A stretch of DNA of 5,766 nt from an uncultured Gemmatimonadaceae bacterium (GTDB taxonomy: Bacteria > Gemmatimonadota > Gemmatimonadetes > Gemmatimonadales > Gemmatimonadaceae), in the NCBI GenBank assembly GCA_955652265.1, contig CATPBD010000181.1, positions 1-5,766 on the forward strand, in the 5' to 3' direction. The translations under genes and the position numbers were made by a program. Shown here one piece after another: positions 1-5,766 of the stretch (position 1 is its first letter; every line of letters starts with the position of its first letter). Under the pieces are notes generated by a model, which was given only the letters and a program-made list of their open reading frames with translations, was not told where the DNA came from and ran no database searches.

Positions 1-287
1 ACGCTGTAGGTGACTTCGCGGTCGTGCAGAATTGCGCGCCCGCCCGTCGGTCTCCGCACGACGTCGACACCGGTGCTGCGAATTTTGTCGAGGTCGTAAA
101 GGCCTGTGGCGGGTTGATGTCTGCCGAACGAGAGCGTTGGCCGCGCCCACGAGTAAATGCTGAACACGGTCTCCGATGTCTTCGCCGCGCGGGCTTGCAA
201 TGCTGTATCTCGCGCCATGTTCTCGGCGCCCGAGCGCGGCGGCGCGAGGAGAAGGCGCCAGCGGCCGTAACTTCGCCGGGGGTGCAT
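1..287 (-). CDS. Lipoate/octanoate-protein ligase or transferase (LplA/LipM family), N-terminal part
   Basis: The enzyme attaches lipoate, or transfers octanoate, to a lysine of lipoyl-domain proteins such as GcvH, in the cytoplasm. The first 95 residues are visible; the rest lies beyond the left edge. Reading from ATG at 287, residues 10-30 (WRLL..., then SGAENMARDTAL) match the family's N-terminal 'W-R-L-x-S-G-x-x-N-M-A-x-D-x-A-L' block. Residues 44-58 (IYSWARPTLSFGRHQ) match the 'Y-x-W-x-P-x-L-S-x-G-R-x-Q' strand. Residues 78-95 (RRPTGGRAILHDREVTYS) are the family's substrate-binding RR-x-TGG-R-x-x-H-D signature. The RRPTGGR...LHD.E.TYS form is closer to Bacillus LipM-type octanoyltransferases than to E. 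coli LplA (RRSSGGGAVFHD), but the decisive catalytic Cys of LipM would lie in the missing part. The start is the first ATG after an in-frame stop (TAA at 296-294); no Shine-Dalgarno site precedes it. It is divergent from gcvP, 22 bp away, which fits a role in lipoylating GcvH. Confidence 0.9.
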   Translation of the reverse strand, partial: MHPRRSYGRWRLLLAPPRSGAENMARDTALQARAAKTSETVFSIYSWARPTLSFGRHQPATGLYDLDKIRSTGVDVVRRPTGGRAILHDREVTYS

Positions 288-300
288 AGAGTGTTAAATT
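272..300 (+). promoter_or_regulatory. Candidate gcvP promoter (weak -35, TAAATT -10), near-leaderless
   Basis: TAAATT (295-300) matches the -10 consensus at 4 of 6 positions. A weak TTCGCC (272-277, 3 of 6) lies 17 bp upstream. Transcription would begin about 7 bases after 300, within a few bases of the gcvP ATG at 310, giving a leaderless or almost leaderless mRNA. This agrees with the absence of a Shine-Dalgarno site. The -35 lies inside the start of the divergent ligase gene. Confidence 0.35.
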
Positions 301-309
301 GTCACTCTT
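288..309. promoter_or_regulatory. Shared 22-bp divergent control region with inverted repeat
   Basis: This is the whole gap between the ATG of the lipoate ligase-like gene (minus) and the ATG of gcvP (plus). AGAGTG (288-293) and CACTCT (303-308) form a perfect 6-bp inverted repeat around an AT-rich core (TTAAATTGT), the only AT-rich spot nearby. The spacing of 9 fits one turn of a dimeric regulator's site or a symmetric bidirectional promoter. Neither start has a purine-rich ribosome binding site. The function is inferred; the symmetry is directly visible. Confidence 0.5.
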
Positions 310-326
310 ATGAGCACTACAATCAA
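298..326 (-). promoter_or_regulatory. Candidate promoter of the lipoate ligase-like gene
   Basis: On the minus strand TTGATT (326-321, 4 of 6 to TTGACA) and GACAAT (303-298, 4 of 6 to TATAAT) are separated by exactly 17 bp. The predicted start is around 291-290, only a few bases before the ATG at 287, so this transcript would also be nearly leaderless. The -35 lies within the first codons of gcvP. It overlaps the gcvP -10, so the two promoters would compete or be co-controlled. Confidence 0.4.
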
Positions 327-3222
327 GCAGGTCGAAGCAGCCATCCCTCCTGCTGAATCCTTTGTTCCACGACATGTAGGACCTGACGCCCGCGACGTAG
401 CCGAGATGCTGAAAGTCCTCGGCTTGGCGTCACTCGACGGCCTCATCGACGCGACGGTTCCGGCCAAGATCCGATTGCGCGACGGGCTGGATCTACCGAA
501 AGGGATGACCGAACCGGAAGTCCTCGCCTATTTCCGCGCGTTGGCGGCGAAGAACCAGGTCTTCCGCTCGTTCATCGGCATGGGCTACTCCGATTGCGTG
601 ACCCCGCCGGTGATCCAGCGGAACATCCTCGAGAATCCGGGCTGGTACACGGCCTATACGCCCTACCAGGCGGAGATCGCGCAGGGGCGCCTGGAAGCGC
701 TGCTCAATTTCCAGACTATGGTGATCGATCTCACCGGACTGGAGATCGCGAACGCATCGCTGCTCGATGAGGCGACAGCCGCGGCCGAAGCCATGACGAT
801 GAGCTACGCGCTCAAAGGGAAACCCGGAAAGGAAGTATTTCTCGTGGCGTCGGAGTGCCATCCGCAGACGATAGACGTGGTGAAGACCCGCGCCGGCGTG
901 CGGGGGATCACGGTCCGCGTCTCGAGCTACGAGGACTTCAAGATCGGCCCCGATGTGTTTGGTGCGCTCCTACAGTATCCGGCGACAGACGGCGCGGTCA
1001 TCGACTACACCAAGACGTGTGAGCAGTTACACGCGGCAGACGCGCTGGTGACGGTAGCCGCGGATCTGCTCAGTCTCGTGCTGCTCACGCCACCCGGCGA
1101 ATGGGGCGCCGATGTCGTCGTCGGCAACAGCCAGCGTTTCGGCGTTCCGCTCGGATACGGCGGCCCGCACGCCGCCTACTTCGCGACGAAGGACGAATTC
1201 AAGCGACAGCTCCCCGGAAGGATTATCGGCGTCTCGCGCGACGCGGACGGCAAGCCCGCACTGCGGATGGCGCTGCAGACGAGAGAGCAGCACATCCGCC
1301 GCGAGAAGGCGACGAGCAACGTGTGCACGGCGCAGGTGCTGCTAGCCGTCGTAGCGAGCATGTACGCGGTCTATCACGGGCCTCAAGGGCTCACGCGCAT
1401 CGCAAGGCGGGTGCATGGATTCGCGACCGCGCTCGCGGAAGGACTGCGGAGGCTCGGCTTCACGATTGTCCGCGAGGATTACTTCGACACGATCCGCGTC
1501 GGGCTGGGGAAGCGAAGCCCGCAGCCCATTCTGGATGAAGCGCGCAACCGTCGCATCAATCTTCGAGCGATGGAGGACAGGAGCATCGTCATCGCACTCG
1601 ATGAGACCGTGAGTAATGAGGACATCGAAAACCTCTTTGCCGCGTTCAATGGCGGGAAGGAGCCGGGCTTCGCGTTCGACGACGTCGTTTCAGGCTCGGA
1701 CTTCCGTTACGACGAGCGGTTCAACCGGACGACTCCTTTCCTCACGCACCCGGTCTTCAACAAGCACCACGCCGAGACCGAGATGCTGCGGTACATGAAC
1801 AAGCTGCAGTCCGGAGACCTGTCGCTCGTTCACTCGATGATTCCGCTCGGCTCGTGCACGATGAAGCTGAACGCGACCGCGGAGATGATGCCGATCACCT
1901 GGCCCGGATTCGCCAAGATCCATCCGTTCGCACCGCTCGACCAGACCGAAGGTTACCAGAGGCTGTTCGACGAGCTCGAGCAGGCACTGGCGGAGATCAC
2001 CGGATTTGCGGCGGTCTCATTGCAGCCGAATGCCGGATCACAGGGTGAGTACGCAGGACTGCTGGCGATCCACGCGTACCATGCTTCGCGCAATCAGTCG
2101 GATCGGAATGTCTGCCTCATTCCGCAGTCGGCTCACGGGACGAATCCGGCCAGCGCCGTGATGGCGGGAATGAAAGTCGTGGTGGTGAAGACCGATGAGC
2201 GCGGGAACATCGACGTCGCGGATTTGAGGGCGAAGGCGGAGGAGCACGCCAGGGACCTCGCGGCGCTGATGGTCACGTACCCATCGACCCACGGCGTGTT
2301 CGAGGAATCGATAGTCGAGATCTGCGCCATCGTCCACAAATTCGGCGGCCAGGTATACATGGATGGCGCCAACATGAACGCAATGGTCGGCTTGTGCCGG
2401 CCAGCGGACATCGGCGCCGATGTGTGTCACCTGAATCTTCACAAGACGTTCTGCATTCCACACGGCGGCGGCGGCCCGGGAATGGGTCCGATCGGTGTCG
2501 CCAAGCACCTCGTGCGGTTCCTGCCGGGGCATCCGGTGGTAGAGCTGCACGGACGCGACGAGGTTGGAGCCGTGTCTGCGGCGCCTTGGGGCAGCGCGAG
2601 CATTCTCCCTATCTCGCACGCGTACATCAAGCTGATGGGCGGCGAAGGGCTCGAGTACGCGACGAAGATCGCGATACTGAACGCCAACTACATCGCGAAG
2701 CGGCTCGAGCCGCATTTCCCGGTGTTGTACAAGGGCGCGCACGGAACGGTCGCGCACGAGTGCATTGTCGACACACGGGTGGTGAAGCAATCCAGTGGCG
2801 TCGATGTGGAGGACATCGCGAAGCGGCTGATGGACTATGGCTTCCACGCTCCGACGGTCTCGTTCCCCGTGCCCGGGACACTGATGATCGAGCCGACGGA
2901 GAGCGAGCCGAAGGAGGAGCTCGACAGATTCTGCGACGCGATGATCTCAATAAGAGAGGAGATCAGGGAGATCGAGACTGGGAAGGCGGACAGGCAGGAC
3001 AACGTGCTCAAGAACGCACCTCACCCAATGAGTCGGGTGACGTCCAACACCTGGACGCATCGGTACACGAGGGAGCGGGGCGCGTTTCCGTCGGAATGGA
3101 CGCGGGACTTCAAGTTCTGGCCGGCAGTCGCGCGTGTGGAAAGCGCTTACGGCGATCGGAATCTGGTCTGTTCCTGCCCGCCGACCGATTCCTACGTCGA
3201 GGCCGAAGCCGGCACGAGCTGA
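310..3222 (+). CDS. gcvP: Glycine dehydrogenase (decarboxylating), P-protein of the glycine cleavage system
   Basis: This PLP enzyme decarboxylates glycine and transfers the aminomethyl group to the lipoyl arm of GcvH in the cytoplasm. At 970 residues it is the fused, homodimeric form (E. coli about 957), not the split GcvPA/GcvPB form. It begins with the usual F-x-x-RH-x-GP motif (residues 18-25). The N-terminal half carries [15 protein letters not shown] (148-162), GYGGPH (282-287) and [18 protein letters not shown] (320-337). The C-terminal half carries [11 protein letters not shown] (511-521), the PLP-binding lysine K712 in HLNLHKTF, and [13 protein letters not shown] (718-730). The end (KFWP..., [12 protein letters not shown]) is intact, so the gene is complete. 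ATG at 310 is preceded by CTCTT rather than a Shine-Dalgarno site, suggesting leaderless translation. It lies 2 bp upstream of a hydrolase gene, probably co-transcribed. gcvH lies about 1 kb away, convergent; gcvT is not in the window. Confidence 0.98.
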   Translation: MSTTIKQVEAAIPPAESFVPRHVGPDARDVAEMLKVLGLASLDGLIDATVPAKIRLRDGLDLPKGMTEPEVLAYFRALAAKNQVFRSFIGMGYSDCVTPPVIQRNILENPGWYTAYTPYQAEIAQGRLEALLNFQTMVIDLTGLEIANASLLDEATAAAEAMTMSYALKGKPGKEVFLVASECHPQTIDVVKTRAGVRGITVRVSSYEDFKIGPDVFGALLQYPATDGAVIDYTKTCEQLHAADALVTVAADLLSLVLLTPPGEWGADVVVGNSQRFGVPLGYGGPHAAYFATKDEFKRQLPGRIIGVSRDADGKPALRMALQTREQHIRREKATSNVCTAQVLLAVVASMYAVYHGPQGLTRIARRVHGFATALAEGLRRLGFTIVREDYFDTIRVGLGKRSPQPILDEARNRRINLRAMEDRSIVIALDETVSNEDIENLFAAFNGGKEPGFAFDDVVSGSDFRYDERFNRTTPFLTHPVFNKHHAETEMLRYMNKLQSGDLSLVHSMIPLGSCTMKLNATAEMMPITWPGFAKIHPFAPLDQTEGYQRLFDELEQALAEITGFAAVSLQPNAGSQGEYAGLLAIHAYHASRNQSDRNVCLIPQSAHGTNPASAVMAGMKVVVVKTDERGNIDVADLRAKAEEHARDLAALMVTYPSTHGVFEESIVEICAIVHKFGGQVYMDGANMNAMVGLCRPADIGADVCHLNLHKTFCIPHGGGGPGMGPIGVAKHLVRFLPGHPVVELHGRDEVGAVSAAPWGSASILPISHAYIKLMGGEGLEYATKIAILNANYIAKRLEPHFPVLYKGAHGTVAHECIVDTRVVKQSSGVDVEDIAKRLMDYGFHAPTVSFPVPGTLMIEPTESEPKEELDRFCDAMISIREEIREIETGKADRQDNVLKNAPHPMSRVTSNTWTHRYTRERGAFPSEWTRDFKFWPAVARVESAYGDRNLVCSCPPTDSYVEAEAGTS

Positions 3223-3224
3223 CG

Positions 3225-3815
3225 GTGGCGGAGTCGCTCCGGCTGGATCCGAAACAGACCGCGCTCGTTCTCATCGACCTGCAGCGGGGAATTCTTCAGC
3301 GCCAGACTGGACCGCATTCCGCATCCGATGTGCTCGCCAGATGCGCACGTCTCGCGAAGCAATTCCGAGTCGCGGGTGCGCCGGTAGTTCTCGTGAATGT
3401 GTCGTATTCACCGACCGGCGAAGACAGGCTTTCACAACCGACGGACGCACCGCTCATGGGGAGTCCAGATCCTGGTTGGGATGAGCTGTCACCAGAACTG
3501 GGCCGTAGCGACCGCGACATTCTCATCACAAAACGGCAGTGGGGCGCGTTCTATGGGACCGCGCTCGATCTGCATCTCAGACGTCGCGGAATCCGGACAA
3601 TCGTACTCGGCGGTATCGCCACGAATTTCGGGGTGGAGTCGACCGCTCGCGACGCCTACGAGCGCTCCTACGCACTCGTCTTCGTCGAGGACGCGATGGC
3701 GGGGATCACGGCCGAAGCGCACACTTTCGCGATCACCACAATTTTTCCGCGGATTGGGCGGGTGAGGTCTAGCGAGGACGTGTTGGGCAGCCTGGTTTCC
3801 AAGCGGGGCGATTAG
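3225..3815 (+). CDS. Isochorismatase-family (YecD-like) cysteine hydrolase homologue
   Basis: The product is 196 residues, the normal size for a single isochorismatase-like domain. Such enzymes hydrolyse amides, nicotinamide or isochorismate with an Asp-Lys-Cys triad. D18 is in ALVLIDLQRG (13-22) and K103 in TKRQWGAFYGTALD (102-115). The nucleophile segment reads GGIATNFGVESTARDAYE, with G136 where the Cys normally sits. From memory, E. coli YecD has nearly the same segment (ISTNIGVESTAR) and the same KRQWGAFYGT block, so this looks like a Cys-less subgroup and not a sequencing error. Its substrate is unknown to me. The start chosen is GTG at 3225, two bases after the gcvP stop. It gives the short N-terminus usual in the family, and the frame upstream is a shadow of gcvP. 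With no clear Shine-Dalgarno site, translation is probably coupled to gcvP termination. Confidence 0.9.
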   Translation: MAESLRLDPKQTALVLIDLQRGILQRQTGPHSASDVLARCARLAKQFRVAGAPVVLVNVSYSPTGEDRLSQPTDAPLMGSPDPGWDELSPELGRSDRDILITKRQWGAFYGTALDLHLRRRGIRTIVLGGIATNFGVESTARDAYERSYALVFVEDAMAGITAEAHTFAITTIFPRIGRVRSSEDVLGSLVSKRGD

Positions 3816-3828
3816 GACAGGGCGAGCG

Positions 3829-3850
3829 TGCAGTGAGCGCGCTCATTGCA
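3829..3850. repeat. Near-perfect 22-bp palindrome (operator or hairpin)
   Basis: The arms TGCAGTGAGCG and CGCTCATTGCA are reverse complements except at one pair (G3833/T3846, a G-U wobble if transcribed). The inner 12 bp TGAGCGCGCTCA are perfectly palindromic. It lies between the hydrolase stop (3815) and the Shine-Dalgarno site of the small membrane gene (3879). It could be a dimeric repressor site, or an RNA hairpin (stem of about 9 bp, GCGC loop) at the mRNA junction. No U-tract follows, so it is not a classical intrinsic terminator. Confidence 0.6.
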
Positions 3851-3878
3851 TATCCATTTGCCGACACTCGCCTTCCAC

Positions 3879-3884
3879 AGGAGG
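3879..3884 (+). promoter_or_regulatory. Perfect Shine-Dalgarno site AGGAGG deciding the start of the membrane gene
   Basis: AGGAGG is followed by a 5-base spacer (ACAAC) and GTG at 3890. It is the strongest ribosome binding site in the window. It favours this start over the in-frame GTG at 3833, which has no good site and lies within the palindrome. Confidence 0.8.
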
Positions 3885-3889
3885 ACAAC

Positions 3890-4180
3890 GTGCATTGGGG
3901 CGGATTAATATTTGCCGCGCTCGTGGTTGTGCTCGCGATTCCGTTCGCTCTGTCGCACTTGCGGAGCTCGGACAGCCCGTTGCGAACCAGCGGTGCCAAA
4001 ACGCTGCTGGCAGTGGTGCTGATCGCGGCGCTGCTGCTCGGGTTGGTCAACGTCATTCGGGCGCTCGGCAGATTCGAGAGCCACGCTGCCTACTGGACGT
4101 TGAACATCGCGTTGTCGGTTTTGTTCTGGCTGATGCTGCTTCGACTGTCGTGGACTGAGCGTAGACAGCGGCCGCGCTGA
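3890..4180 (+). CDS. Small three-helix integral membrane protein of unknown function
   Basis: I do not recognise a family. From GTG at 3890 the product is 96 residues with three clear hydrophobic segments: about 5-21 (GLIFAALVVVLAIPFAL), 38-56 (TLLAVVLIAALLLGLVNVI) and 68-86 (W-T-L-N-I-A-L-S-V-L-F-W-L...). Loops are short: HLRSSDSPLRTSGAK after helix 1 and RALGRFESHAAY after helix 2. The end is basic (ERRQRPR). By the positive-inside rule the C-terminus is probably cytoplasmic. There is no signal-peptide cleavage site, metal-binding motif or enzyme motif. An in-frame upstream GTG at 3833 would add 19 polar residues, but the AGGAGG at 3879 supports the shorter form. It follows the hydrolase by 74 bp on the same strand, separated by a palindrome, so it may be only loosely tied to the gcvP transcript. 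It converges on gcvH with 21 bp between stops. Confidence 0.75.
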   Translation: MHWGGLIFAALVVVLAIPFALSHLRSSDSPLRTSGAKTLLAVVLIAALLLGLVNVIRALGRFESHAAYWTLNIALSVLFWLMLLRLSWTERRQRPR

Positions 4181-4201
4181 GATTGCTTACCGACGGCCGG
4201 A

Positions 4202-4594
4202 CTACTTCGCGATGTGTTTCGCGTAAGCGTCCGACTTCATCAGCCCGGAAATCTCTGACGGATCGCTCGGCTTGATCTTGATCATCCAGCCGGCGCCGTA
4301 GGGATCGCTGTTCACCAACGCCGGCTCCTTGTCGAGCCTATCGTTGATGGCGACGACTTCTCCCGCGATCGGCGAGAAAAGCTCCGATACTGCCTTTACC
4401 GCTTCGATAGTCCCGAAGACGTCGTGCTTCCCAACCTTCGTCCCGACCTTTGGCAGCTCGATGTACACGATGTCGCCCAGCTCACCCTGTGCGTAGTCGG
4501 TGATGCCGATCTCGACAGGATCACCGCCGCCTTTTCCTTTGCGGACGTACTCGTGGTCTTCGGTGTAAAGGAGATCGCCGGGAATGCTTGCCAC
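4202..4594 (-). CDS. gcvH: Glycine cleavage system H-protein (lipoyl carrier)
   Basis: GcvH is the mobile lipoyl-bearing protein that shuttles the aminomethyl group from GcvP to GcvT and is reoxidised by dihydrolipoyl dehydrogenase. The 130 residues match the usual size. Hallmarks are YTEDHEYV (10-17), EIGITDYAQGELGDIVYIELPKVG (28-51), the lipoylation site GTIEAVKAVSELFSP with K67 as modified lysine, and the end segment NSDPYGAGWMIKIK. The start is GTG at 4594: GGAG (4604-4601) lies 6 bases upstream of it. A nearby ATG at 4599 is out of frame and too close to that site. A loop of several Gly/Lys residues (19-24, KGKGGG) after the first strand looks like a small insertion relative to E. coli GcvH. 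The gene follows coaE on the same strand, 83 bp away, but has its own promoter-like sequence. The lipoate ligase-like enzyme at the left edge is its probable modifier. Confidence 0.97.
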   Translation of the reverse strand: MASIPGDLLYTEDHEYVRKGKGGGDPVEIGITDYAQGELGDIVYIELPKVGTKVGKHDVFGTIEAVKAVSELFSPIAGEVVAINDRLDKEPALVNSDPYGAGWMIKIKPSDPSEISGLMKSDAYAKHIAK

Positions 4595-4652
4595 TTCATG
4601 CTCCGCTGTGATGCGTGACCGCTCGCCCGCCAGGTTCGGACGCCGGGCGCGA

Positions 4653-4681
4653 AGTCTATCGGCGCTCTAGAGGAGAGTCAA
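4653..4681 (-). promoter_or_regulatory. Candidate sigma70-type promoter of gcvH, -35 overlapping the coaE stop
   Basis: On the minus strand TTGACT (4681-4676, 5 of 6 to TTGACA) and TAGACT (4658-4653, 4 of 6 to TATAAT) are 17 bp apart. The TGA inside the -35 is the coaE stop codon. Transcription would start near 4646, leaving a leader of about 50 bases before the gcvH GTG. That is too short for a glycine riboswitch. It would let gcvH be expressed apart from coaE. Confidence 0.6.
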
Positions 4682-5307
4682 GAAACGCGCGCTTCGCTCT
4701 CCGTCTCTACCGCATTGCGCTGAAGGGAGCTCCACAGCGCATCGACATCGCGCTCGAGGTCCTGGAGTGAGCCGTTGTTCTCGATGACGTAGTCCGCCCG
4801 GGCCCGCTTGAGCTCGGCGGGCATCTGCGCGGCGATCATGTTCATCGCATCCGTCGCTTCAAGCCCACGACTCGCAACCATGCGCTCGAGTCTCAAAGGA
4901 CGCGCCGTATCGACGAGGACGATCGCGTCGAACTCTTCGACCAGATTCCTCTCGAACAACAGGGGAATGACGCAGACGACGATCTGGTCACCACGCTCCC
5001 TGGCTCGGGCGATCTCCCGGTCGCGAAGGCGCGTTACTCCCGGGTGCACTATCCTGTTCAGCGCATCGAGCTCGCTCTGATCTGCGAACACAATCTGTCG
5101 GAGCGCCGCCCGGTCCAGGCTTCCGTCCTTCTTGAGGATGTCCTTACCCCAACGCTTGACGATGTCTTTCAGCGCCTGCGTTTCGGGACGAACCGCTTCA
5201 CGCGCGAGTACATCCGCATCGATCACGGTCGCGCCGCGATCGCCAAGCATTTTCGCGACCTCTGATTTTCCGCTGGCGATGTTTCCTGTCAGCCCGATGA
5301 GGATCAT
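4678..5307 (-). CDS. coaE: Dephospho-CoA kinase
   Basis: The enzyme catalyses the last step of coenzyme A synthesis, ATP-dependent phosphorylation of the 3'-hydroxyl of dephospho-CoA ribose, in the cytoplasm. The 209 residues match the family. The P-loop GLTGNIASGKS spans 5-15 with K14 and S15. DAD (30-32) follows the second strand at the expected place for the catalytic Asp and acceptor binding. DGSLDRAALRQIVFAD (61-76) and HPGV (88-91) are typical of the CoA-binding region, and PLLFE (115-119) follows the next strand. The tail from about 195 is poorly conserved and ends in VETESEARVS. ATG at 5307 puts the P-loop at the usual distance. The Shine-Dalgarno site is weak. The gene lies 114 bp downstream of tdk and has its own promoter-like sequence, so it is not simply a tdk operon member. 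Confidence 0.97.
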   Translation of the reverse strand: MILIGLTGNIASGKSEVAKMLGDRGATVIDADVLAREAVRPETQALKDIVKRWGKDILKKDGSLDRAALRQIVFADQSELDALNRIVHPGVTRLRDREIARARERGDQIVVCVIPLLFERNLVEEFDAIVLVDTARPLRLERMVASRGLEATDAMNMIAAQMPAELKRARADYVIENNGSLQDLERDVDALWSSLQRNAVETESEARVS

Positions 5308-5349
5308 CTGTCAAGGATTGAGGTGGTGCTGCGCACAGCCTGAAACGGC

Positions 5350-5378
5350 AAGATAGGAAGTTCTCGTACCCCTGTCAC
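5350..5378 (-). promoter_or_regulatory. Candidate sigma70-type promoter of coaE
   Basis: On the minus strand GTGACA (5378-5373, 5 of 6 to TTGACA) and TATCTT (5355-5350, 4 of 6 to TATAAT) are spaced by exactly 17 bp. The expected start is near 5343, giving a leader of about 36 bases to the coaE ATG. It lies in the 114-bp gap between tdk and coaE, where I see no other gene and no clear terminator. Confidence 0.6.
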
Positions 5379-5421
5379 GCATAAACAGCTGCTTGCGATT
5401 CCAGTTCTACGGCTCAGCTTA

Positions 5422-5766
5422 TCAGAGGAGCCGAACCTGGGCCGCATCGCCGGTGGGGACTGTATGGCACATTCTGCACCGCGCCTCGTACGACTCCGTC
5501 CCGCCGACCATGATTTGTGGCGAGTTATACGGGGCTGGGCGTCCACCGATCAGCCTCTGGTTGCGGCTGGCCGGACCCCCGCACAGGACGCAGATCGCGT
5601 GCAGCTTGTCGACGACCTCTGCGATCGCCATCAGGTCGGGCATAGCCCCAAATGGCTCTCCGCGAAAATCAGTGTCCGTCCCGGCGACGATGACGCGGCG
5701 CCCTCTGCTCGCGAGCGAAGTCACCAGCGGAACGATTCCGTCATCCATGAACTGAGCCTCGTCGAT
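5422..5766 (-). CDS. tdk: Thymidine kinase, type II, C-terminal part
   Basis: The enzyme phosphorylates thymidine to dTMP in the salvage pathway, in the cytoplasm. The last 114 residues are visible; the N-terminus with the P-loop is beyond the right edge. The fragment opens with IDEAQF, the Walker B motif containing the conserved DEAQF. Next come [12 protein letters not shown] (the family's G-L-D-x-D-F-R-G-x-P-F block), [11 protein letters not shown] with the first zinc CxxC pair, and [14 protein letters not shown] with the thymidine-binding lasso and the second CxxC pair. The zinc cysteines mark it as type II (TK1-like), not the herpes/mitochondrial type. The reading frame continues without a stop to the edge, so an internal ATG at 5748 is not the true start. 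It is the first of three same-strand genes (tdk, coaE, gcvH). Confidence 0.96.
   Translation of the reverse strand: MDEAQFMDDGIVPLVTSLASRGRRVIVAGTDTDFRGEPFGAMPDLMAIAEVVDKLHAICVLCGGPASRNQRLIGGRPAPYNSPQIMVGGTESYEARCRMCHTVPTGDAAQVRLL

Noticed and set aside
24..356. Open frame of 110 codons on the plus strand at the left edge
   Set aside because: It is antisense to the lipoate ligase-like gene, whose motifs are clear on the minus strand, and it runs into gcvP in another frame.
2038..2847. 269-codon open frame antisense to gcvP
   Set aside because: Its composition (His/Arg/Val-rich, no motifs) is that of an antisense frame in GC-rich DNA, and it covers the most conserved part of gcvP including the PLP lysine region.
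2394..3224. Long N-terminal extension of the hydrolase reading frame (277 codons)
   Set aside because: It is an open shadow frame of gcvP, rich in Arg/Gly and without motifs. Family homology begins just after the GTG at 3225.
3833..3889. Upstream GTG start for the membrane protein
   Set aside because: No good ribosome binding site, it lies in the palindrome, and it adds a polar stretch before the first helix. The AGGAGG at 3879 supports 3890.
4169..4199. Two CGGCCG copies (4169-4174 and 4194-4199) as a bidirectional terminator between the convergent genes
   Set aside because: The stem is only 6 bp with a 19-base loop and no T-run on either side.
4595..4677. Glycine riboswitch ahead of gcvH or gcvP
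   Set aside because: The likely gcvH leader is about 50 bases and the gcvP leader almost absent. Both are too short for a glycine aptamer, and I see no matching core.
5304..5546. 80-codon minus-strand frame spanning the tdk-coaE gap
   Set aside because: It overlaps the tdk C-terminus in another frame, including the zinc-binding segment, and shows no motif.
1..5766. A new defence, toxin-antitoxin, mobile or biosynthetic system
   Set aside because: All but one of the genes belong to known metabolic families. No direct repeats, transposase, integrase, toxin or nuclease signatures were seen.

Overview
The window is a GC-rich stretch of bacterial chromosome, densely packed with housekeeping genes and without mobile elements, RNA genes or CRISPR. 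Its theme is the glycine cleavage system and the lipoyl cofactor it needs. The host cannot be named from this sequence. GC-rich codon use, a zinc-type (type II) thymidine kinase, sigma70-like promoters and starts without Shine-Dalgarno sites suggest a GC-rich environmental bacterium. Gemmatimonadota or a similar soil phylum is a guess only.

Layout: (1) At the left edge, on the minus strand, is the N-terminal part of a lipoate/octanoate-protein ligase or transferase (LplA/LipM family), running off the window. (2) Only 22 bp away and divergent, gcvP encodes a full-length glycine dehydrogenase (P-protein) on the plus strand. The gap lacks ribosome binding sites and carries an inverted repeat, so both genes may be leaderless and share one control region. 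(3) Two bases after gcvP comes a YecD-type isochorismatase-family hydrolase whose usual catalytic Cys is Gly. (4) After a gap holding a near-perfect 22-bp palindrome and a perfect AGGAGG site comes a small three-helix membrane protein of unknown function. (5) Converging from the right, on the minus strand, are tdk (thymidine kinase, 5' end outside the window), coaE (dephospho-CoA kinase) and gcvH (lipoyl carrier H-protein). coaE and gcvH each have a recognisable sigma70-like promoter with 17-bp spacing.

How the genes work together: GcvP decarboxylates glycine and loads the aminomethyl group on the lipoyl arm of GcvH. The ligase/transferase at the left edge is a good candidate for installing the octanoyl or lipoyl group on GcvH. 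gcvT (T-protein) and lpd (L-protein) are not in the window. coaE and tdk are general metabolism and probably just neighbours. I found no convincing new multi-gene system; the points most worth a second look are the 22-bp divergent control region, the palindrome before the membrane gene, and the Cys-less hydrolase coupled to gcvP.
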